NCBI GenBank assembly: GCA_012974315.1
Contig: JAAXQI010000172.1
Location: forward strand, 1-12,345
DNA: 12,345 nt
Reading direction: 5' to 3'
Source: Desulfobacterales bacterium
GTDB lineage: Bacteria; Desulfobacterota; Desulfobulbia; Desulfobulbales; BM004
Shown: in pieces, positions 1 to 6,128 of the stretch
Layout: each line of letters opens with the position of its first letter
Position numbering within the stretch: position 1 is the first letter of the stretch
The notes under the pieces: generated by a model
Database searches by the model: none
What the model was told of the DNA's origin: nothing
Seen by the model: only the letters and a program-made list of their open reading frames with translations
Position numbers and translations under genes: made by a program

Positions 1-177
1 CTTGTATTGCGTTGTTGCCAGGATAGGAATCTCCAGCGTTTTAGCGCAGTGAATAAGGAGGCTGGTATTGCGCACCACCCTTTCAGCCTTGTAAATCGCG
101 GTCATAAGTCGTTCCTGCGGATCAACGATCATGAGGCAACAGCGTTGCGGAGTCAACAGGTCAAAGTTTTTTTGCAT
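1..177 (-). CDS. Isochorismatase-family (cysteine) hydrolase, N-terminal fragment
   Basis: The reverse strand reads from an ATG at 177 through 59 codons with no stop and runs off the window edge, so the C-terminal part is missing. The visible protein has a family-typical beginning: a first strand ending in the catalytic-Asp motif (MIVDPQ, residues 16-21), an amphipathic helix, then IPILATTQY (50-58), which matches the IPV..T.QY strand of isochorismatase-like hydrolases such as YcaC. The Asp of VDPQ would be the acid of the Asp-Lys-Cys triad; Lys and Cys lie outside the window. Members hydrolyse isochorismate, nicotinamide or other small amides, and the substrate cannot be told here. The ribosome site is weak (GGGG about 7 bases before the ATG). 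The gene is transcribed away from its neighbours and is probably functionally separate from the signalling genes. Confidence 0.8.
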   Translation of the reverse strand, partial: MQKNFDLLTPQRCCLMIVDPQERLMTAIYKAERVVRNTSLLIHCAKTLEIPILATTQYK

Positions 178-195
178 AACAAACCCCAAAGTTAT

Positions 196-211
196 ACTGC
201 TTTTAAGCAGT
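196..211. promoter_or_regulatory. Inverted repeat ACTGCTT-TT-AAGCAGT, possible operator
   Basis: The arms are perfect 7-bp complements around a TT centre. They lie 19-34 bp upstream of the hydrolase start codon, a typical place for a repressor site. No U-tract follows on either strand, so an intrinsic terminator is unlikely. Confidence 0.4.
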
Positions 212-243
212 CCGGAAAATAAAGTTTCAGCTGTACTATTCAG

Positions 244-257
244 CAGAAACGTTTCTG
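244..257. promoter_or_regulatory. Perfect palindrome CAGAAACGTTTCTG, LacI/GalR-type operator candidate
   Basis: These 14 bp are identical to their reverse complement. The central AAACGTTT with a CG at the dyad axis is the signature of LacI-family operators such as PurR and CcpA cre sites, where the regulator hinge helices enter the minor groove at the central CpG. Flanking half-matches TTTCAG (near 225) and CTGAAA (255-260) extend the symmetry loosely. No LacI-family gene is in the window. Confidence 0.4.
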
Positions 258-390
258 AAATATTGCATAACAATTCAATATACCCCTTGCATTTACTTTA
301 TCAAGCCCATTTTAAAAGATGCAGCAAAATAAACCTGCTGGGTAATTCTGGCAAGATTAATCACATTTATTTTGAAAAATTAAGGGAGTT

Positions 391-403
391 AAACCTTGCC
401 CAA
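391..403 (+). repeat. 13-bp repeat AAACCTTGCCCAA, copy 1
   Basis: The same 13 bases occur at 10321-10333. Both copies lie in intergenic DNA upstream of a signalling or transport gene (the DUF294 protein here, the symporter there), and both are preceded by a GGAG a few bases away. The TTG inside each copy would open a short ORF beginning M-P-K. Confidence 0.4.
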
Positions 404-505
404 AGACCAGATTGTTGGCATCATAAATACATGGTATTTTAGAGATGCTTGGGCTTAATAGCTGGATATCAATCCCGGATACTTTGCATAAGGAACTGTA
501 CGAAA

Positions 506-2389
506 ATGCTTCAAGACGAGATTATTGATTTTTTTCAAAATGTTTTACCTTTTGATCGGCTTTCCCGTGAAGCTCTTGGGGATATGGTTAGTGACATTGC
601 CATGGAGTATTATCCAAAGGGGGAGCAGATATTGAAGCAGGGTGGTCCCCCAATCGAATTTCTTGGTGTCATTAAAAGAGGGGGCGTAAAAGTCTACCAA
701 ATTTCAGAAAATGATGAGGAGGTTGTTATTGACCTGAGAAGCGAAGGAGAGCACTTCGGCATGCTTTCACTGATCAGTGGTGATCGTTCCAGAAACAATG
801 TTGTCACCATTGAAGATACAATATGTTATCAGGTTCCCAAAAAGACAGTCCTTGCCGTGCTGCAGAACAATCCAGAGGTAAATGATTATTTTCTCAAGTC
901 ATTTTTTATCAATCTGCTGGACAAGACTTACGAGGAGACGCGCAAGGCATATTCAAACGGGACAACGGGCGAGCAGTTGCTTTTCAGTACAAAAGTCAAG
1001 GAAATTGTGCGCACAGAGCCCAGAACAGTTTCTCCTGATATCTCCATTCAGCAGGCCGCAATTGAAATGGCGACTCACAAAATCAGTTCACTGATTGTTA
1101 TTGATTCTACGGGAAGGCCTGTCGGTATGGTCACTGATCGGGATTTCAGGGAAAAGGTTGTTGCCGAAGCTAAGGATGTGGCGAGTCCGGTCAAATCCAT
1201 TATGAACACCCCTCTTATCACCATAGATGCAGAGGATAACTGTTTTGAAGCGCTGTTGAGAATGATCCGGCACAGGATCCATCATATATTGGTACTGGAA
1301 GGGAGAAAGCTTAAGGGCTTACTGACCAACCACGATTTTATGCTTATGCAGGGCTCGTCTCCCACCATTCTTGTTAAGGAAATAGGCCAGATCGAGTCTA
1401 TTGAGGAATTGCAGGATACTGCACCGAAGTTTTACAGGGCTGTTTCTTCTCTCCTGCATCATGGCGCAAGGCCGCATAATATTACAGGCTTGATTACAGA
1501 ACTGACCGAAAAGATTACGAATACCGTTATTAGCATCTTCGAAAAGGAAAATGGAAAGCCCCCTATAGATTATACATTGTTTTACTATGGTGGAGCTGGA
1601 AGACGCGAACTTACCCTCAGCTTCAGGGTCAGCATGGGAATAATTTATAGTGATGGCGCCTCTTCTCAACTGCAGGCGGAAGCAGACAATTATTTCAAGC
1701 TGTTGACAGGAACAATTAACCGCTCAATGCTTGCATGTGATCTTACTGGTAAGAAACAGTGCATTAAGATGGATAACATCCAGGGGGCTTCTTTCTGGCA
1801 GGAACAGTTTAGTAAGTGGGGCACTGGAGCTGGCACAGGGCGTGAAGCAGGTTTTTTTGACATGCGGCCTATCAGGGGTGATCACAAGAGAGTGGATTCA
1901 CTCCGGCAATACCTTCTCAATCGGGCGGCACAGTATAAAGGAATGATGGAAGCCATTGTGGCAGATACTTTGCAGGTTAGTCCACCCGTGGCATTTTTTA
2001 AGGACTTTGTTGTAGAAAAGGGAGGAGAGCATAAAAATAAGCTGAATCTCTATGATAAAGGTATAAAACCCCTGGCAGACTGCGCCAGGATATATGGTCT
2101 TGAAAAAGGGGTAATCCACCGTTCAACACTTGGGCGTCTTCATGAACTGAAATCAATGCATGGTTTTAGGATAGCTGAAGATATGGCACAGGCATTCGGT
2201 TACCTGAATGGGCTGTTGATTAACAATCAGCTGCGCCAGGCTGAAGAAGGCGAAAAGCCAGGCAATTTCATCAACCCGGACATCCTCACCAACTTTGAGA
2301 GGAAGACCCTGAAGGAATCATTTAAGTTCATCGCAAGGCTTTTTGAAGAAATAGAAGGCAACTATTGGGGCGGCAAGGTGCTGCCGTGA
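506..2389 (+). CDS. cNMP-binding / CBS-pair / DUF294 protein with degenerate nucleotidyltransferase site
   Basis: The 627-residue product has four modules. These are a cyclic-nucleotide-binding-like beta-roll (about 9-115), two CBS domains (about 164-216 and 231-281), a DUF294 nucleotidyltransferase-like domain (about 355-470) and a DUF294 C-terminal helical domain (about 480-620, with FFKDFVVEKGGEHK). In canonical members the second domain set carries G-S-x-G-R-x-E followed by T-D-x-D, where the two Asp bind metal. Here GGAGRRE (362-368) is kept, but the Asp positions are Arg374 and Ser376, so nucleotidyl transfer is probably lost. The usual FGE glutamate of the cNMP pocket is Met (FGM), so cAMP binding is doubtful. 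ATG 506 is chosen because it has AAGGA upstream and begins where the family usually begins; an in-frame TTG at 449 would add 19 atypical residues. It is coupled to the exonuclease gene and is probably a cytoplasmic regulatory sensor of nucleotide state. Confidence 0.9.
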   Translation: MLQDEIIDFFQNVLPFDRLSREALGDMVSDIAMEYYPKGEQILKQGGPPIEFLGVIKRGGVKVYQISENDEEVVIDLRSEGEHFGMLSLISGDRSRNNVVTIEDTICYQVPKKTVLAVLQNNPEVNDYFLKSFFINLLDKTYEETRKAYSNGTTGEQLLFSTKVKEIVRTEPRTVSPDISIQQAAIEMATHKISSLIVIDSTGRPVGMVTDRDFREKVVAEAKDVASPVKSIMNTPLITIDAEDNCFEALLRMIRHRIHHILVLEGRKLKGLLTNHDFMLMQGSSPTILVKEIGQIESIEELQDTAPKFYRAVSSLLHHGARPHNITGLITELTEKITNTVISIFEKENGKPPIDYTLFYYGGAGRRELTLSFRVSMGIIYSDGASSQLQAEADNYFKLLTGTINRSMLACDLTGKKQCIKMDNIQGASFWQEQFSKWGTGAGTGREAGFFDMRPIRGDHKRVDSLRQYLLNRAAQYKGMMEAIVADTLQVSPPVAFFKDFVVEKGGEHKNKLNLYDKGIKPLADCARIYGLEKGVIHRSTLGRLHELKSMHGFRIAEDMAQAFGYLNGLLINNQLRQAEEGEKPGNFINPDILTNFERKTLKESFKFIARLFEEIEGNYWGGKVLP

Positions 2390-3090
2390 CCTCTTTTTTT
2401 AAAAAGATACTGGGGCAGCCAAGTGCAGCGCTCCCGGACTGGCTGAAAAGTCAGCAGGACCTGAAGAAAAGTTTTGATCCGAAACTCTCGATCGGGCAGG
2501 TTGATTTTGTAGCCTTTGACACTGAGTTGACCGGGCTTGATTTTAAGGATGACGCTATTATTTCCATAGGTGCTGTCAAGCTGAGAGGAGCTACAATTCT
2601 GCCGGGAAAAACCTTTTACCGGCTTGTTAAGCCCGAGTGCGAGCTGAAACGTAAGAGTGTTGTAGTCCATGAGCTGACCCATTCCGACCTGGAATGCGCA
2701 GAGGATATTCTTGATGTTGTAGGTGACTTTGTGAAATTTGCAGGCAATGCTGTGTTCATTGGCCATTTCGTTCATATTGACCTGAATTTCGTCAATAAGG
2801 TCTTGCAGCAAAATTTCGGGGTTTCTTTGAAAAATTCTGCCGTGGATACCGCAACCCTGCATGACTGGCTGTATGAAAATGACATACATTTTGCCAGGTA
2901 TCACAAGGGCATGACCACTCAATCCGATCTGTTTTCCATGGCCAGGAAATACGGGGTAGAGGGAGGCAAGTCACATAATGCCTTCAGCGATGCCTATATC
3001 ACGGCACAACTTTTTCAGCGCTTTGTGTCTTTTCTCCCGGAATGTGGGGTTAAGACCCTTAAAGATCTCCTCAAGGTGGCAAGACCCTGA
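2386..3090 (+). CDS. DEDDh 3'-5' exonuclease (DnaQ/epsilon-like)
   Basis: The 234-residue cytoplasmic protein belongs to the DnaQ-like 3'-5' exonuclease superfamily. All motifs are visible: Exo I FDTELTGL (Asp45 and Glu47), Exo II GHFVHIDLNFV (Asp132) and Exo III SHNAFSDA (His197 and Asp202), so it should be a two-metal exonuclease. About 40 residues precede the fold. The GTG start at 2386 is preferred because it overlaps the upstream stop in a GTGA junction and has AAGGTG five bases before it; a TTG at 2365 is an alternative adding seven residues. It is unlikely to be the replicative proofreading subunit: it is short, lacks an obvious polymerase-binding tail, and is coupled to a cNMP/CBS protein beside a kinase cluster. 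A nuclease acting on RNA or small oligonucleotides, or a recruited regulator, fits equally well. Its stop lies 6 bp from the stop of the convergent kinase gene. Confidence 0.9.
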   Translation: MTSFFKKILGQPSAALPDWLKSQQDLKKSFDPKLSIGQVDFVAFDTELTGLDFKDDAIISIGAVKLRGATILPGKTFYRLVKPECELKRKSVVVHELTHSDLECAEDILDVVGDFVKFAGNAVFIGHFVHIDLNFVNKVLQQNFGVSLKNSAVDTATLHDWLYENDIHFARYHKGMTTQSDLFSMARKYGVEGGKSHNAFSDAYITAQLFQRFVSFLPECGVKTLKDLLKVARP

Positions 3091-3096
3091 ATGGTA

Positions 3097-5805
3097 TCAT
3101 TCCGGAAGAGAGAAGACGAATTTTGATCCCTTACCAGGCTTACTCTCAGCCCAGATGGAGCCATTGTGATATTCAATGATCCTGCGGCAAATGGTTAGGC
3201 CCAGTCCGGTGCCTTTTGGTTTTCCGTTTCTAAGATCGGTTATCTGCTTGAATTTTTCAAATATTTTTTTCTGTTCTTCAGGGTGTATGCCGGGGCCGTT
3301 GTCAGCCACCTCAACGCGTATTTCTCTTTTCTTGAAATAGACCCGGACAGTCACCGTCCCCTCTTCAGAAGGGCTGAACTTTGCTGCATTGGACAGAAGG
3401 TTAATTACAACCTGCATGATTCTGTCCCTGTCCGCAAAGACATTGATCGGAAAGGTAGGGAGCAGCTCTACAATGGTAATCGCTTTTTCGCGGAAGAGTT
3501 GGCTGGTTAAGGCAACGGCCTCTCTGATAGCCTCTGTCAGGTCAATGTTTTCCATAAACCAGTCGGCTCGGCCCGATTCAATTTTGGCAAGATCAAGAAC
3601 CTCGTTAATGAGCCTGGTAAGCCGCTCTGTTTCCTTTACCATTATATCCAGGTATTTATGGCGCTCTTCCTGGCCCATATCCTCATTATCGTGCAATATC
3701 TCTGAAAAAGCCCGCACCGAAGTCAAGGGTGTGCGCAGTTCATGGCTCACAGTTGAAACGAACTCATCCTTTAACCGGTCAAGCTCCTTTAGCCTTTTAT
3801 TTGCTTCCTGCAGTTCTTTGGTGGCAGCCTCAAGTTCCAGAGATTTTTCTTCAAGTTGGTGACTGTATTCAAGCACCTGGGAAGTCTCATCAATTATTTT
3901 CATAATTCCTTCAGGGCTGATTTCCTCCCCCTCCACTATGGAGGAAACCATGACACGGGCAGAGGCGGCACCAATGGCACCGGACAAAAGCCTTTCAGCA
4001 AATTCAACCAGTTCAGCGTCAGCCTGCATATCTTTTGTGAAATCAATTTTATGGGTGCTGGCATATGTTGCGAAAGCCCTGTCAGTCTGCCGTGGCCCAA
4101 TAAAACGGGCGAGCAGGTTTTTGAGTTCGGTGATCATGGCCTTGCCTTTCCACAGGTGCGTATCGCCACTGTGCCGGTAAACATCTACAAAAAGGGAGGC
4201 CTGTATCCGATCCATGGTGCTTTGTCTGTCAAGGAGAGAAATGCCTACCAGGAGTCCGATGTTGACAAGCATACTCCAGAAGACAGAATGGGTGATCGGG
4301 TCAAACATATTGAGGCCCAAAAGCTGATATGGCTTCAGCAGTTCAATACCGAAGGGGCCATGCTGAAGAAAAGAGATGGGGATCCAGCCTGACCTGGCAA
4401 AAGAAGGGAGGAGCAGGGTGTAGAGCCATACCAGAAAACCGGCTGAGAGGCCACTTATTGCTGCACGGCGGCTGGCATCTTTCCAGAAAACTCCGAATAG
4501 AATTGCTGGACCAAATTGTGCCGCAGCGGCAAAGGAAACTAACCCCATGGTGACAAGAGTGTATGATTCACCAATAAACCGATAGTAGAGATAACCGAGT
4601 AGAAGGACAAAGACGATACTGCAGCGGCGTATGAAGAGCAGGACGCGGCTGAGATCTACCTGCTGGATGGAGAGCACCCGCAATAAAATCGGCATAACCA
4701 GGTCGTTGCACACCATGGTGGAAAGGGCAATAGTTGCAACAATGACCATGCCGGTGGCAGCAGAAAGGCCCCCTATGTAAATAAAGAGTGCAAGGATGTT
4801 TTGTCCTTCAGTAAGGGGCAGGGCCAGCACGAAGATATCCGGAGCAACATGCCCTTCCGGAAACAGAAGCATGCCCGCAAAGGCTATTGGGAGCACAAAA
4901 ATGTTGATAGCCAGGAGGTAAAGCGGGAAAAGCCAGGCAGCTTTTCGAACATGTTCTTCATTGACATTTTCCACTACCAGGACCTGGAACTGTCTGGGCA
5001 GAAACATGATTGCCATCATGGAGAGAAAGGTAAGGGTGAACCAGTTTGTATAGCCTCCTGGCATGACATCAAGCTTCATAAGCTTTGCAGTTTCCTGATA
5101 GCGGCTTGCCCAGTCGAAGAGATCAACAGGACCGTCAAACATGGTAAAGGTAATAAAAATGCCTGCAGCACTGAAAGCCAATAATTTGATCACGGATTCA
5201 AAGGCAATGGCGGCAACCATGCCTTCATGCCGTTCCGTTGCATCAATATGTCGTGTTCCGAATAAAATAGAAAAGGCGGCCATTATCATGGCTACTGAGA
5301 AGGCATTGTCATTCCACAGCGAAGATACCCTGTGCTCCTGGATCATCTCGAAATCGGGATAGTGCACCATAACATAATAACTCGTGGAAACGGCTTTCAA
5401 CTGCAGGGAGATGTAAGGCATGATGCCGACAACGGCAATTATCGTCACCAGGCCGCCGATCAGCGAACTCTTGCCATACCTGGAGGCGAGAAAGTCAGCA
5501 ATGGAGGTAATGCGGTATACCTTGGCAATACGGATTATTTTTCGTAGGAGAAACCACCATAAGGCTGCCATGAGTGTCGGCCCCAGGTATATTGGCAAAA
5601 ATCCTACACCTGTTTCTGCGGCCCGTCCCACACTTCCATAAAATGTCCAGGCTGTACAATACACAGCAATGGAAAGGGTATAGATATACGGATTGCTGAT
5701 AACCGATTCGCCCCGGTCAGACTTCCAGTCAGCATAATAGGCTATGGCAAAAAGAGTTCCCAGATAACAGAGCGAAACAAGAAGTATGACCCATTCCTGC
5801 AACAT
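3097..5805 (-). CDS. SSS-family transporter-like sensor histidine kinase (CbrA/CrbS/MxtR architecture)
   Basis: The 902-residue membrane protein has an N-terminal sodium:solute symporter domain (about 1-530, roughly 13 helices) with the family motifs AWTFYGSVG and PYISLQLKA. A short cytoplasmic helical STAC-like domain follows (about 561-625; RFIGPRQTD and AERLLSGAIGAASAR), then a coiled coil (about 635-682). The kinase core is complete: H-box SHELRTPLTS (phospho-His688), N-box NLLSN (802-806), G1 DNGPGI (835-840) and G2 GTGLGL (865-870). No PAS domain is evident between transporter and kinase. Known relatives are CbrA (histidine), and CrbS and MxtR (acetate metabolism); the ligand here is unknown. 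One base separates its ATG from the small membrane gene upstream, so the two are surely co-transcribed and probably translationally coupled. The CheY-like receiver in the same operon is a likely partner, and the LuxR-type regulator at 9458 is another candidate. Confidence 0.95.
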   Translation of the reverse strand: MLQEWVILLVSLCYLGTLFAIAYYADWKSDRGESVISNPYIYTLSIAVYCTAWTFYGSVGRAAETGVGFLPIYLGPTLMAALWWFLLRKIIRIAKVYRITSIADFLASRYGKSSLIGGLVTIIAVVGIMPYISLQLKAVSTSYYVMVHYPDFEMIQEHRVSSLWNDNAFSVAMIMAAFSILFGTRHIDATERHEGMVAAIAFESVIKLLAFSAAGIFITFTMFDGPVDLFDWASRYQETAKLMKLDVMPGGYTNWFTLTFLSMMAIMFLPRQFQVLVVENVNEEHVRKAAWLFPLYLLAINIFVLPIAFAGMLLFPEGHVAPDIFVLALPLTEGQNILALFIYIGGLSAATGMVIVATIALSTMVCNDLVMPILLRVLSIQQVDLSRVLLFIRRCSIVFVLLLGYLYYRFIGESYTLVTMGLVSFAAAAQFGPAILFGVFWKDASRRAAISGLSAGFLVWLYTLLLPSFARSGWIPISFLQHGPFGIELLKPYQLLGLNMFDPITHSVFWSMLVNIGLLVGISLLDRQSTMDRIQASLFVDVYRHSGDTHLWKGKAMITELKNLLARFIGPRQTDRAFATYASTHKIDFTKDMQADAELVEFAERLLSGAIGAASARVMVSSIVEGEEISPEGIMKIIDETSQVLEYSHQLEEKSLELEAATKELQEANKRLKELDRLKDEFVSTVSHELRTPLTSVRAFSEILHDNEDMGQEERHKYLDIMVKETERLTRLINEVLDLAKIESGRADWFMENIDLTEAIREAVALTSQLFREKAITIVELLPTFPINVFADRDRIMQVVINLLSNAAKFSPSEEGTVTVRVYFKKREIRVEVADNGPGIHPEEQKKIFEKFKQITDLRNGKPKGTGLGLTICRRIIEYHNGSIWAESKPGKGSKFVFSLPE

Positions 5806-5806
5806 G

Positions 5807-6049
5807 CTAATCAGTTTTCCTGCTAATAGTTAAAGGATATGATGCTCTGGGCATCTTCTTTCTTTCAGCTACGAAGGCAATTAATATGATGAAAACAGCC
5901 CAGACTGCAAAGAGATATAAATAAAGTAAGGGGATGCCGAACTCCATAACAGCTTTGCTGAAGAGGGCCAACAGTGGGTAATTCAGCGCAAGGACGCCAA
6001 AGGCAAACAGTACAAGCAGGCGCTGGATTTTTCTTCTAACAGGGGGCAT
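5807..6049 (-). CDS. Small two-helix membrane protein upstream of the SSS kinase
   Basis: The 80-residue protein has a basic N-terminus (PPVRRKIQR), a hydrophobic segment at about 11-31, a second at about 37-61 (GIPLLYLYLFAVW) and a basic tail (ERKK). Both termini are therefore predicted to face the cytoplasm. The ATG has GAGAGG eight bases upstream. Its stop is one base from the kinase start. By position it resembles CbrX, the small membrane protein encoded just before cbrA in Pseudomonas, and the DUF4212 small subunits paired with SSS transporters, but I do not see clear DUF4212 sequence features. Inference: a small subunit or stability factor for the SSS domain of the kinase. The function is not established. 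Confidence 0.85.
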   Translation of the reverse strand: MPPVRRKIQRLLVLFAFGVLALNYPLLALFSKAVMEFGIPLLYLYLFAVWAVFIILIAFVAERKKMPRASYPLTISRKTD

Positions 6050-6070
6050 GGGGAAAACCTCTCAAATTTT

Positions 6071-6116
6071 CCAATAATATCCTGAAATGTGACTGTATTG
6101 AACAGTTAATTATTGG
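6071..6116 (-). repeat. Nested inverted repeat in the intercistronic gap
   Basis: The 79-bp gap between the PAS protein gene and the small membrane gene holds two nested dyads. The outer arms are CCAATAAT (6071-6078) and ATTATTGG (6109-6116), perfect over 8 bp. Inside them lies ACTGT (6092-6096) and ACAGT (6102-6106) with a 5-base loop. In the leftward mRNA this could fold into a compound stem-loop. It is AT-rich and lacks a U-tract on the coding strand, so a strong terminator is unlikely; an mRNA processing or attenuation element is more plausible. Confidence 0.4.
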
Positions 6117-6128
6117 CTTAATGATCTC

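Larger units (their letters stand above)
172..273. repeat. 11-bp direct repeat TTGCATAACAA (172-182 and 263-273)
   Basis: The 11-mer TTGCATAACAA occurs at 172-182, overlapping the start codon of the leftward hydrolase gene, and again at 263-273 in the same intergenic region. The second copy sits inside an inverted repeat, ATATTG (260-265) and CAATAT (276-281). It could be a paired regulator site, but chance repetition in AT-rich DNA is possible. Confidence 0.35.
178..505. other. Divergent intergenic region, 328 bp
   Basis: This AT-rich stretch separates the leftward hydrolase from the rightward cNMP/CBS/DUF294 gene and should hold promoters for both. No reading frame in it looks like a conserved protein. 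It contains an inverted repeat at 196-211, a 14-bp perfect palindrome at 244-257, an ATATTG/CAATAT dyad at 260-281, and a weak promoter-like pair, TTGCAT (287-292) and TTTTAA (310-315), 17 bp apart. It also holds a 13-mer (391-403) that recurs upstream of the symporter gene. A possible 20-codon leader ORF (TTG at 396, stop at 456-458) has a good AAGGGAG (382-388) seven bases before it. No intrinsic terminator was seen. Confidence 0.6.

Noticed and set aside
131..442. 103-codon plus-strand frame over the left intergenic region
   Set aside because: It starts inside the leftward hydrolase gene, has no ribosome site and unlikely composition, and matches no family I recognise.
449..505. TTG start giving 19 extra residues to the DUF294 protein
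   Set aside because: The added residues are Cys/Arg-rich and unlike the family. ATG 506 has AAGGA upstream and begins at the usual family N-terminus.
2362..2922. 186-codon minus-strand frame
   Set aside because: It lies wholly opposite the exonuclease gene, whose catalytic motifs are intact; treated as a shadow frame.
3389..3862. 157-codon plus-strand frame, very Ser-rich
   Set aside because: It is antisense to the H-box and coiled-coil part of the SSS kinase; a composition artefact.
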